A DNA stretch of 64,000 bases from positions 186,001 to 250,000 of the forward strand of contig CAWFGG010000001.1 of NCBI GenBank assembly GCA_963815325.1, read 5' to 3'. This stretch comes from JABDII01 sp963815325. GTDB lineage: Bacteria; Gemmatimonadota; Gemmatimonadetes; Gemmatimonadales; GWC2-71-9. The position numbers and the translations under genes are program-made. This document shows, piece after piece, positions 44,371-52,416 of this stretch (within the stretch, counting starts at the first letter, position 1; the number at the start of each line of letters is the position of its first letter). Under the pieces are notes generated by a model that worked only from the letters and a program-made list of their open reading frames with translations, did not search any database and was not told where the DNA came from.

Positions 44371-46812
44371 ATGTTCACCCACCTCCACGTCCATACCCAT
44401 TTCTCCTTCGGCGTGGGCGCCTCCAGCCCCGAGGAGCTCGTCGAGGCCGCCGCGGAGCGCGGATATGCCGCGTTGGCCTGCACGGACACGAACGGGGTCT
44501 ATGGCGCCGTAGAGTTCCAGCGGGCCGCCGAAGCCGCGGGAATTCGTCCCATCCTAGGTGCCCTGTTATCGGCAAACGGCCAGGAGACGATCGCGCTGGC
44601 AACCGATGAGCGCGGGTGGGCGACGCTTTGCCGAGCCATCACGGCCATCCACTGGCACCACGACCTCATGCTGTCCGCACAGCTCGCCGCCGATCGCCAA
44701 GGCCTGCTGCTCGTGTCGCGTGATATCCTCTTCCTCGAGCGCGTACTTCGCTTGAGCGGTCCGGAGGATCTCTATGCCGAACTCCGTCCGGGCAAAGAGC
44801 GGCATCGGGTGTTGGCGGCAGCACACCGCTACAAGCTGCCCGCCGCCGTGACGAATGGCGTGATTGCCGCCCATCCGGAAGAATGGAATCGGCACCGGCT
44901 CCTTCGTGCTATCGCATTGAACACCACGCTCTCGGCGCTCTCACCCCAGGAGATCTGGCCCCGCGATGCCTGGCTTCGCCCTGCCACCGACCTTGCCCGG
45001 TTATTCCCGGATTGTCCTCGAGCATTGCGCGTAAGTGACGAAATCGCCGAGCGATGCCGGTATCGCATCCCGATCGGCCGGACAGTACCGCCCCGGCTCG
45101 CCGACATCGGGAACGCGCTCGAGCGCCTTCGCGCCTTGACATACGAGGGCGCCGCCCGACGCTACGGCACCATCGCCCCGATTACGCGCACGCGGATCGA
45201 GCACGAGCTCCAGATCATCGGCGCCAAGGGGTTCGCCGACTACTTCCTCGTGGTGCGAGACATCGTGCTACATGGCCCGACCCACTGCGGGCGCGGCTCC
45301 GTTGCCAATTCCATCGTGAGTTATTGTCTCGGCATCACGCATGTCGAGCCGCTGAGTGCCGGACTCCTGTTCGAGCGGTTCCTCAATCCCGAGCGGACCG
45401 ATCCACCCGACATCGACCTCGACTTTCCCTGGGATGAACGCGATCGAGTCTTGGCGTACGTGTGCCGGCGCTACCCGCACCCACAGGCGGCGATGGTGTC
45501 CAATCACAACTGCCTGCGGCGCCGCGGCGCGCTTCGCGAGGTGGCAAAAGTGTACGGCCGGCCGGCGGGAGAAATCCGTGAGGTGACCCGCCGCATCCCG
45601 TGGTACGGCGCAGCTGAGTCCCTCCCCGATCTGGTTGCGACGCACCCCAACTTTCAGCGCCTCGATCTCCCGCAGGTCTGGCATGAGCTCGCCCGCATCG
45701 CGGAACCGCTCGTGGGAATTCCCCGCCACCTGTCGCTTCATCCTGGTGGCGTCGTCATCGCGCCGGTCACGCTCACCGACTTCGTCCCTACCGAGCCGGC
45801 CAAGAAGACCCTCGACGGAGCCCCGGACGTCGCGCTTCCCGTGATCCAATTCGAGAAAGACGGCGCGGAAGACGCGGGTCTCGTCAAGATCGACCTGCTC
45901 GGCAACCGTTCGCTGGCCGTCATCCGGGATGCCATTGCCGCTGTGCGTCACAACACCGGCCGCGCGATCGACTACACCACGTCGGATCCGGCGGATGACG
46001 AGGCTACCAAGTCGCTGTTCCGCACCGGCCAGACCATGGGGGTCTTCTACACCGAATCGCCGGCCTCACGACAACTCTGCGCCAAGAGCCGCGCCGACAC
46101 CTTCGACCTCCTCGTGCTGAACACCAGCATCATTCGACCGGCCTCGAATCAGTATATCCGGACATACCTCGAGCGATTACACGGCGCGCCGTATACACCG
46201 CTTCATCCGGTCTTGCGCGATACCCTGAGCGAGACGTTCGGCATCATGGTGTATCAGGAGGACGTGGTGAACGTGTGCGCCGCCTACGCCGGCATGCCGT
46301 TGGCGACGGCGGACGGACTGCGCAAGGCGTTGTCGAAGAAGCGGCCAGCTAAGCGGTTGGCAGCGTACGCCGAGGAGTTCTTTCGCGGCGCCGACGCGCG
46401 TGGGCATGACTCGGACACGACCAAGCAGGTGTGGGCGATGATCCTCTCCTTCGCCGGTTACAGCTTCTGCAAGGGTCATTCGTGTTCCTATATCCAGGTC
46501 GCGCAGCACGCATGCTACCTGCGCGCGCACTATCCCGCGGAATTCATGGCCGCGGTCTTGGCGAATGGCGGGGGGTTCTATCATCCGTTTGCGTATGTCG
46601 CCGAAGCAATGCGGATGGGTATTCGGGTGCTTCCTCCCGACGTGAATGCAGGTGAGTTCCGCACGACCGGGCGGGGCCGGGAATTACGAATCGGCCTTCA
46701 GTACATCAAGGGACTCTCGACTCACGGCGCCGAGCGTCTGCTCGCGGCTCGCACGACGCCCTATCGAAGCCTGGCGGATCTGGCCCAACGCGCCGACGTT
46801 GACGCCGGATGA
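44371..46812 (+). CDS. dnaE2: Error-prone DNA polymerase III alpha (DnaE2/ImuC-like), main part
   Basis: The 813 residues start with a PHP domain (MFTHLHVHTHFSFGVGASSP; DTNG replaces the usual DHDG). Catalytic palm motifs follow: GRGSVANSIVSYCLGITHVE, PDIDLDFPWDERDRVLAYV with two catalytic Asp, and VKIDLLGNRSLAVI with the third. The fingers contain GIMVYQEDVVNVCAAYAG and FSFAGYSFCKGHSCSYIQVA. The frame ends early in ADVDAG because of a one-base shift near 46790; the protein continues in the next feature, for a total of about 1000 residues, close to DnaE2. It is the polymerase expected to partner the ImuB-like protein. No tau-binding tail is visible. Confidence 0.85.
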   Translation: MFTHLHVHTHFSFGVGASSPEELVEAAAERGYAALACTDTNGVYGAVEFQRAAEAAGIRPILGALLSANGQETIALATDERGWATLCRAITAIHWHHDLMLSAQLAADRQGLLLVSRDILFLERVLRLSGPEDLYAELRPGKERHRVLAAAHRYKLPAAVTNGVIAAHPEEWNRHRLLRAIALNTTLSALSPQEIWPRDAWLRPATDLARLFPDCPRALRVSDEIAERCRYRIPIGRTVPPRLADIGNALERLRALTYEGAARRYGTIAPITRTRIEHELQIIGAKGFADYFLVVRDIVLHGPTHCGRGSVANSIVSYCLGITHVEPLSAGLLFERFLNPERTDPPDIDLDFPWDERDRVLAYVCRRYPHPQAAMVSNHNCLRRRGALREVAKVYGRPAGEIREVTRRIPWYGAAESLPDLVATHPNFQRLDLPQVWHELARIAEPLVGIPRHLSLHPGGVVIAPVTLTDFVPTEPAKKTLDGAPDVALPVIQFEKDGAEDAGLVKIDLLGNRSLAVIRDAIAAVRHNTGRAIDYTTSDPADDEATKSLFRTGQTMGVFYTESPASRQLCAKSRADTFDLLVLNTSIIRPASNQYIRTYLERLHGAPYTPLHPVLRDTLSETFGIMVYQEDVVNVCAAYAGMPLATADGLRKALSKKRPAKRLAAYAEEFFRGADARGHDSDTTKQVWAMILSFAGYSFCKGHSCSYIQVAQHACYLRAHYPAEFMAAVLANGGGFYHPFAYVAEAMRMGIRVLPPDVNAGEFRTTGRGRELRIGLQYIKGLSTHGAERLLAARTTPYRSLADLAQRADVDAG

Positions 46813-47389
46813 TTTGCGCATTCTCGTCAAGGTCGGCGCCCTGGATGCCATCGCGGGGGCCAAAACCCAACCCATGCTTCTGTGGGAGATCGACGCCGCC
46901 CGCATCCGCGGGGAGCCCCGGGAGCCCACGCTCGCGGTCGAGGCGGGCCCCACCGTGCCTCCCCTCAAGCCGTATTCCACCGAGCACCGCCGCCGCGAGC
47001 ACTACCAGGCTCTCGGATTTCTCACCGATCACCATCCCATGGACCTCCACGCCGACACCCTCCGTCGCTTTCGGCTCTGCCGAAGCACCGTGTTGCACAA
47101 CCATGTCGGACAGCGGGTCTTAGCCGCCGGCATGCTGACAACGGCAAAGCCCGTTCATACGGTCAATGACGAACCCATGCAGTTCGCGACGTTCGACGAC
47201 GGGGTGGGCCTCATCGAAACGGTGTTGTTCCCTCAGGTATACCACGAGCGCGGACACCTACTGTTCGATCAGGGGCCCTTCATTTTTCGCGGGTTGGTAG
47301 AGGAACAATTCGGGGTGACCACGCTTACGATCACCCACCTGGACCGCCTCGAGCGAATGATCGCAAAACTAGCACCGCACCGAGGCTGA
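46793..47389 (+). pseudogene. dnaE2: C-terminal part of the DnaE2-like polymerase after a frameshift
   Basis: This frame directly continues the polymerase: PTLTPDDLRILVKVGALDAI is a helix-hairpin-helix region, followed by HYQALGFLTDHHPMDLHADT and an OB-fold domain (VLAAGMLTTAKPVHTVNDEP, MQFATFDDGVGLIETVLFPQ). One base change of frame near 46787-46796 rejoins it to the main part. About 198 codons. Confidence 0.8.
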
Positions 47390-47398
47390 CCCGTATAC

Positions 47399-47434
47399 CA
47401 CAGCGAGTGGCCGTAGGTACGGCCACTCGCTGTG
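47399..47434. terminator. 17-bp perfect hairpin between dnaE2 and dodecin
   Basis: CACAGCGAGTGGCCGTA (47399-47415) pairs completely with TACGGCCACTCGCTGTG (47418-47434) around GG. It begins 9 bases after the dnaE2 stop, with the dodecin gene converging, so it can stop transcription from both sides. Confidence 0.8.
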
Positions 47435-47456
47435 ACGGATCGATACCACTAGGTAT

Positions 47457-47660
47457 CTAGTCCTTCAGCACAAATGTCACCTTCATGTTCACTCGCCACT
47501 CGGTGACCTTCCCGCCTTTGACGACAACCGTCTGCTCGTTGATCCAAGCACCGTGGATATTCTCCAGGGTCTTGGACGCACGAGCGATACCGACTGCGAT
47601 CGCGTCCTCGAAGCTCTTGGTTGAGCTCGACGTGATTTCGGAAACCTTGGCAACAGACAT
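47457..47660 (-). CDS. Dodecin, flavin-binding protein
   Basis: The ATG at 47660 follows GGGAGGATCGT. The 67 residues MSVAKVSEITSSSTKSFEDA ... VKGGKVTEWRVNMKVTFVLKD match dodecin along their full length: the conserved WINEQ Trp region that stacks on flavin and the beta-strand end. Dodecins form hollow 12-mers that store riboflavin, FMN or FAD. It appears monocistronic. Confidence 0.92.
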   Translation of the reverse strand: MSVAKVSEITSSSTKSFEDAIAVGIARASKTLENIHGAWINEQTVVVKGGKVTEWRVNMKVTFVLKD

Positions 47661-47874
47661 ACGATCCTCCCACATTCACAATGAGTGTTATAAGGCGGTG
47701 ACCGTGCTCCCGGTGCCGGTGGCAGAGGGGTGGGGCACCGCCGGAGTGCCAGGGGACACAGGTACACTACGCCGACCAGTAGTTTTCAGCAACCGTGCGG
47801 TGGACCGACTATGTTGGGTCTACGCGAGCGGCGCGGAAGGTGAGCCACAGCCGCGCCCTAGACGAGGGTTCAGC

Positions 47875-48825
47875 GTGACCTCCTTGTTCGATCCGCCCGG
47901 CCCGTTCGATACCGATGAGTTGGGACGTCTCCGAGAACGCCTCCCCCAACATATCCACTTTGGAACATCCACCTGGACCTATCCTGGCTGGGCTGGGCTG
48001 GTATATCACCGCTCATACCCCAAGAGCGGCGCGGGCGCCCGAATGCTCGAGGAGTACGCCCGGTTCCCGCTGTTCACGACAGTGGGTATCGATTCGAGCT
48101 TCTATGCGCCATTGAGCGATGCCACGTTGGATCGCTACGCGCGCGCGCTTCCACCTGGGTTCCGCTGCGTCTGCAAGGTGTGGGATCAAATCACCGTCCA
48201 CACCGTGAGCAAGCTCCGCGATCCCGCCCGGGGCGGTCAGTCAAATCCGGACTACCTGGACGCGGATCTGTTCGAGGAAGCGGTGCTCGAGCCGCACCGT
48301 CTACACTTTGCCGACCACACCGGGCCGTTTGTGTTCGAGTTCCAGGCGATCCCCGCTTCGGCCAACGTCGTACCCCTGGCATTCGTCGACCGGCTCGATC
48401 GGTTTCTCGGTGCGCTGCCGCGCGACGCCAACTACGCCGTGGAAGTCCGAAATCCCGAGTTTCTCGTCCCAGCCTACTTCGCCGTTCTACGTGAGCATGG
48501 CGTGGCCCACGTCTTCAATTCCTGGACCCGCATGCCCCCCATCGGAGACCAATTGGACCTCCCGGGTGCGGTCGGGGCGCCGTTCATCGTCGCCCGGGCC
48601 CTGCTCCGTCCCGGCCGGAGCTACCAAGAGGCCGTCGACCTGTTCGCACCGTACGACCGCATTCGGGAACCGAGCCCCGAGCTGCGCACGGACCTCGTCC
48701 GGCTGATCGAGACAGCGGTCGAAACCCGCATACCTGCCTACTTGTTGGTGAACAACCGCGCCGAGGGGAGTGCGCCTCTCACCATCGAGGCGGTGGCGCG
48801 GATGGCGGCGGATCGGTTAGGCTAG
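47875..48825 (+). CDS. DUF72 family protein (YecE-like)
   Basis: GTG at 47875 follows GAGG by seven bases. The 316 residues have the DUF72 TIM-barrel pattern: IHFGTSTWTYPGWAGLVYHR near the N-terminus, YARFPLFTTVGIDSSFYAPL, FRCVCKVWDQITVH, VFEFQAIP, YAVEVRNPEFL and a final YLLVNNRAEGSAPLTIEAVA. The family function is not known, although it often sits near DNA-repair genes, as here. Its 3' end overlaps the convergent ispH gene by 9 bases. Confidence 0.88.
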   Translation: MTSLFDPPGPFDTDELGRLRERLPQHIHFGTSTWTYPGWAGLVYHRSYPKSGAGARMLEEYARFPLFTTVGIDSSFYAPLSDATLDRYARALPPGFRCVCKVWDQITVHTVSKLRDPARGGQSNPDYLDADLFEEAVLEPHRLHFADHTGPFVFEFQAIPASANVVPLAFVDRLDRFLGALPRDANYAVEVRNPEFLVPAYFAVLREHGVAHVFNSWTRMPPIGDQLDLPGAVGAPFIVARALLRPGRSYQEAVDLFAPYDRIREPSPELRTDLVRLIETAVETRIPAYLLVNNRAEGSAPLTIEAVARMAADRLG

Positions 48826-50025
48826 CGCGGCGGCCAGGTCGACCCCAGCCGCGGCGCACACTCGGGCAATCGTCTCGCCGATCTTGTTGTTCGGGGTCGA
48901 GGCTCCGGCGGTAATGCCGATGATCTGGGCATTCCCGATCCAGTCTTCCTGTTCCACCAGTTCCTTCGTATCGACCATCTGGTGGCGGATGCGGCCCGTG
49001 GGCTCGACACCCGTGGCGTCCTCGATGTGGTAGGTCACGACCCCTCGGCGTGCCGCGAGGGTCGCAAGATGGCAGGTGTTACTGGAGTTGAAGCCTCCCA
49101 CCACGATCATCCGGTCGATCGGCTCCGCCAGGAGATCGAGCATCGCATCCTGACGCTCCTGCGTGGCGGAGCAAATGGTGTCGAAGGTACGGAAGTGATC
49201 CTCGAGGTGCGCTTCGCCATACCGCCGCGCCATACTCAGCTTGATTTCCTCGGCGATCGCCAACGACTCGCCCGAGAGCATTGTGGTTTGATTCGCCAAT
49301 CCGACCTTGACCAGGTCGCGGGCGAAATCGAAACCGGGTGATACCGCGCCGGCGAATCGCTCAACGAGCGACTCGGAGTTGTCGCCCGACTCTATGAAGT
49401 TGCAGACGAGCTGAGTCTCGGCCATATCCAACACGACGAGGTAGCGCCCCCCGGGATATTTGGAGACCTGGCTCGCCGTGGCCTTGGTCTCTTCGTGGTA
49501 GTGCTTGCCATGAATGATGGCCGTGAAACCGTCCTTGGCGTATCGCTCGACCCGCTTCCAGACGTTCAAGACCGATCCGCACGTCGTGTCAACCATAACG
49601 CACCCGATCGCGCCGAGTCGATCGAAGTCGTTCTTGGTCACCCCGAACGCCGGTAGGATCACCACGTCGTCAGCACTCAAGCCCGAGAAATCGAAGTCTC
49701 CCTTCGTCCCACCGGTTCGATGAAGGAAGGTGATACCCATTTCCTCCATTTTTCGATTGACGTGCGGATTGTGGATGATCTCGCCCACGAGACGGATCTG
49801 CCGATCCGGAAACTTCCGTCGGGTTTCATACGCGTATTCAACGGCACGATCGACACCGTAACAGAAGCCGAACTCGCGGGCCAATCGGAACGTGAGCGGA
49901 CCAACGGTCAGGGCGTAGTCGTTGGCCTTGATGGCCTCCACTACATGACTGTGATAGTCCTTCTCCAGCGTGCCTTTGATCTCTTGCCGGAGGCCGAAGC
50001 CTTTCCGGAAATACGTCGATTCCAT
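48817..50025 (-). CDS. ispH: 4-hydroxy-3-methylbut-2-enyl diphosphate reductase, long (cyanobacterial/plant) type
   Basis: The 402-residue protein has the three Cys ligands of the [4Fe-4S] cluster: EFGFCYGVDRAVEYAYETRR, VDTTCGSVLNVWKRVERYA and VGGFNSSNTCHLATLA. The N-terminus (MESTYFRKGFGLRQEIKGTL) and the total length match the cyanobacterial and plant branch, not the 310-residue E. coli type. It makes IPP and DMAPP in the last step of the MEP pathway. It is the last gene of a minus-strand cluster after the thioesterase and lipoprotein genes. Confidence 0.93.
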   Translation of the reverse strand: MESTYFRKGFGLRQEIKGTLEKDYHSHVVEAIKANDYALTVGPLTFRLAREFGFCYGVDRAVEYAYETRRKFPDRQIRLVGEIIHNPHVNRKMEEMGITFLHRTGGTKGDFDFSGLSADDVVILPAFGVTKNDFDRLGAIGCVMVDTTCGSVLNVWKRVERYAKDGFTAIIHGKHYHEETKATASQVSKYPGGRYLVVLDMAETQLVCNFIESGDNSESLVERFAGAVSPGFDFARDLVKVGLANQTTMLSGESLAIAEEIKLSMARRYGEAHLEDHFRTFDTICSATQERQDAMLDLLAEPIDRMIVVGGFNSSNTCHLATLAARRGVVTYHIEDATGVEPTGRIRHQMVDTKELVEQEDWIGNAQIIGITAGASTPNNKIGETIARVCAAAGVDLAAALA

Positions 50026-50032
50026 GATGATC

Positions 50033-50557
50033 CTAATCTACACTGGTGTCCGAGACCGGCCTGCGGACCGCTGCTGCACAGCCTGCCTCGCCCGGCACGA
50101 CAGACACGTGCCGGAAGGTGCCGGCCACGGCAAGCGTCTCTGGTCGCATGACGGATACGACTCGAGCGTCGAACTGACCACGCATGGTTCCATCGCTTTC
50201 CTCCGCCACGCTCACTGAACCGCTCCGGCTCTGGAAAGCATGGACGGCGTTCTCCCCGAACCACCGGAGCGCCACAGCCGCTCCTGAACCCAACGAATCG
50301 GTCGGATCATGCACCGGGTACTCTCCTGCTCGAATCGAGTCTTCCGGGTACACCACCACCCCCACACCGGTGTCGCCGAGAAGCCCGGTAACCTCGAGCC
50401 AGTTGCCCTCCCGACACCAGCGCGCTGTGGCCGGGGCCCGAATCTGTGCGGTGTCGGCTCCAACCCACTCAACCTCCATCACGCCATCAGGCTGCCCTCT
50501 GGGACCGCATGCCACGAGCAGCGCCACGCCGAGAGCCGCTGACGGCAGCCGGTTCAC
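50033..50557 (-). CDS. Predicted lipoprotein of unknown function
   Basis: GTG at 50557 overlaps the thioesterase stop (GTGA). The 174 residues start with a lipoprotein signal MNRLPSAALGVALLVAC. The mature part is beta-rich (EGNWLEVTGLLGDTGVGVVV, MRGQFDARVVSVMRPETLAV), with two further Cys. No family is recognised. It lies 7 bases before ispH, so it is co-transcribed, but nothing links it to isoprenoid synthesis. Confidence 0.65.
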   Translation of the reverse strand: MNRLPSAALGVALLVACGPRGQPDGVMEVEWVGADTAQIRAPATARWCREGNWLEVTGLLGDTGVGVVVYPEDSIRAGEYPVHDPTDSLGSGAAVALRWFGENAVHAFQSRSGSVSVAEESDGTMRGQFDARVVSVMRPETLAVAGTFRHVSVVPGEAGCAAAVRRPVSDTSVD

Positions 50558-51021
50558 GCTCGGACCCCCGGCACGTTCAGGTACGCCCGGGCAGCGCTCT
50601 TGGACAGCGTATAAGGCTCGAGCGTGGCCACGAGCTCCGGCGGTAGCGGCTTGGACTTGAGCGCCTGCCGATCGGTGGCTACCAAAACCAAGTGCCCGTC
50701 CGCAGCAAGGCACTGCTGGCCCAGGTGGATGACGTCGACGTTCAGCGTGATCGACTTGGTGCCGATGCGGCCGAAGTAGGCCGCGACGCGCAGACGGTCG
50801 TCGAGCCGGGCCGGATAATGGAATTCGGAATGGACCTGCACTCGGGGGAGATAGAGATCGTATTTGTCGAAGACGATGCTGTAGGGCAGTCCCACCGAGC
50901 GGAACAGCTCGGTCTCGGCCAACTCGAAGAATCGGACGTAGGAGCCATAGAAGATGATCCCGGCCGCGTCGACCTCGGACCATCGCACGTATTCGTCAAT
51001 GACAAAGGGCTTGGCCGTCAT
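50554..51021 (-). CDS. Acyl-CoA thioesterase, 4HBT hot-dog family
   Basis: The ATG at 51021 follows GGGAGAGC. The 155 residues carry the 4-hydroxybenzoyl-CoA thioesterase signature: VRWSEVDAAGIIFYGSYVRFFELAE, with the active-site Asp, and FHYPARLDDRLRVAAYFGRI. Family members hydrolyse short or aromatic acyl-CoA. It heads a three-gene operon with the lipoprotein and ispH. Confidence 0.85.
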   Translation of the reverse strand: MTAKPFVIDEYVRWSEVDAAGIIFYGSYVRFFELAETELFRSVGLPYSIVFDKYDLYLPRVQVHSEFHYPARLDDRLRVAAYFGRIGTKSITLNVDVIHLGQQCLAADGHLVLVATDRQALKSKPLPPELVATLEPYTLSKSAARAYLNVPGVRA

Positions 51022-51209
51022 GTGCTCTCCCTTCGAGAGCCGGGAAGGTAGGCCGCCTGCCCTGACGACGGTAGGCCGGCGACCCGGTCCCCAGGGCGCA
51101 CCAGCTTGTGTGATCGCCGGCGCCCGAGGCGCGGGCTTTGGCGCTCCGTGTGTCGAACAGGTCGGTGGAATCTGCTGAGGGAGCTTCGGCTGACGGGCGC
51201 GGCGGGCAG

Positions 51210-51671
51210 CTACGCCGAGGACGCCCAACGGCTGCGACCGTCGCGATGGATGCCGTACGCCTTGAGGCGGCGCCAGAGCGTCGTGCGGCTGATACCGAGG
51301 TATCGGGCTGTTTCGGCAAGCTTCCAATTGTGGATGTCGAGCGACTTGACGATGGCTTCGCGCTCGCGATCGGCCAGGGTGCTCGGGCTGGAGCCGCCTG
51401 GGACGAACATGGCCTCACCCAAGACCAGCGATCCCGCCTTCAACGACCGGACCCGCCCTCCCATGGCCGCCAACTTGGGCTGGAGCGAGGTGGCGTTCTC
51501 CAGTTCGATCGGGGTGTCGAGCGCCTCTCGCGCCGGCATGTTCGCGTAGAGGATTCTCCCGTTGGGATCGAACACCACAACACCCTCGGCGAAGCCGTCG
51601 AGGAGGGCCTTCGCCAGAGGAGAGAAGACGGAAGGCAGGGCGCTGGGACTCGGATTCTCTGTCATGGTCAT
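51210..51671 (-). CDS. PAS-like sensor with Fis-type helix-turn-helix
   Basis: Start at 51671 or 51665 (MTMTENPSPSAL). The first 90 residues form a PAS-like domain (LLDGFAEGVVVFDPNGRILYANMPAREAL), and the last 45 are a Fis/NtrC-type DNA-binding helix-turn-helix: DREREAIVKSLDIHNWKLAETARYLGISRTTLWRRLKAYGI (positions 51244-51366). The AAA+ domain of sigma54 activators is absent. It is divergent from the TetR gene and upstream of the thioesterase operon, either of which it may control. Confidence 0.78.
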   Translation of the reverse strand: MTMTENPSPSALPSVFSPLAKALLDGFAEGVVVFDPNGRILYANMPAREALDTPIELENATSLQPKLAAMGGRVRSLKAGSLVLGEAMFVPGGSSPSTLADREREAIVKSLDIHNWKLAETARYLGISRTTLWRRLKAYGIHRDGRSRWASSA

Positions 51672-51844
51672 ACGATCGATACGGGAATATACGGGACCAA
51701 GTTTCAAGACGCGACGTACGGCTCGGGACATTCAGGCGTCCGCCTTTTACTGAGAGACGAACCGCGGGGCGGCGAATAGACACGACGGGCAGATAAGGTA
51801 GGCCGCCCTCCACTTGATTTCCATAGCCTGGCAATGCATGGTAT

Positions 51845-51858
51845 TGACTGACCAGTCA
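51845..51858. promoter_or_regulatory. Palindrome upstream of tetR, candidate operator
   Basis: TGACTG-AC-CAGTCA is a perfect 6-2-6 dyad 25 bases upstream of the TetR start, in the divergent space shared with the Fis-type regulator. TetR-family repressors commonly bind such short palindromes in their own promoters; TTGACT just upstream could be a -35 element. Confidence 0.6.
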
Positions 51859-51882
51859 GCCAAATCTTCGACCGGTGACGCC

Positions 51883-52416
51883 ATGCAACCCATGATTCGA
51901 CAACGCATTACCGATGCGGCCACTCGGGTCTTGACCCGCGATGGCCTCGATCGCTGGACCGTCGAGGCCGTTGCGAAGGAGGCGGGCTGCGCGAAGGGCC
52001 TGGTCCATTACCACCACGGAACGAAGGCCAAGTTACTCGCCGAGGTGGCGCAGCAGATGTCGCGACACCGTATGGACCAGCGGCGGAGCGCCCTCACGCA
52101 CTCCGGAGCTCCGGGCCTCGATGCCTTGTGGGAGGTGCTCGAGGGCAACGTCTCCTCCGGTAAGACTGCCGCGTGGCTTTCACTTCTGGGGTACCTGGGT
52201 GGGGCCGCCGCGCGGCTGGGGCCGAGTGATGACGAACTCGGTGAGTTCGCGGAGCGGGCCGCCCGGGCCTTGGCCCTGCCTGCCCTGCCACTGGCCAAAG
52301 GTCGAGCCCTTCACGCGGCCCTCAACGGGTTCGAAATCGCCCTGGCCACCCAGTCGGACACCGAGGCGGTCCATGAGGCCTATCACACGCTCTGGCTCGT
52401 GATGATCTCCGTCTAA
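51883..52416 (+). CDS. TetR family transcriptional regulator
   Basis: The ATG at 51883 starts MQPMIRQRITDAATRVLTRD. The 177 residues have the TetR helix-turn-helix (WTVEAVAKEAGCAKGLVHYH, then HGTKAKLLAEVA) and an all-helical ligand domain. Its ligand is unknown. The palindrome at 51845-51858 is probably its operator. The 3' end overlaps the helicase gene by 4 bases (convergent). Confidence 0.85.
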   Translation: MQPMIRQRITDAATRVLTRDGLDRWTVEAVAKEAGCAKGLVHYHHGTKAKLLAEVAQQMSRHRMDQRRSALTHSGAPGLDALWEVLEGNVSSGKTAAWLSLLGYLGGAAARLGPSDDELGEFAERAARALALPALPLAKGRALHAALNGFEIALATQSDTEAVHEAYHTLWLVMISV

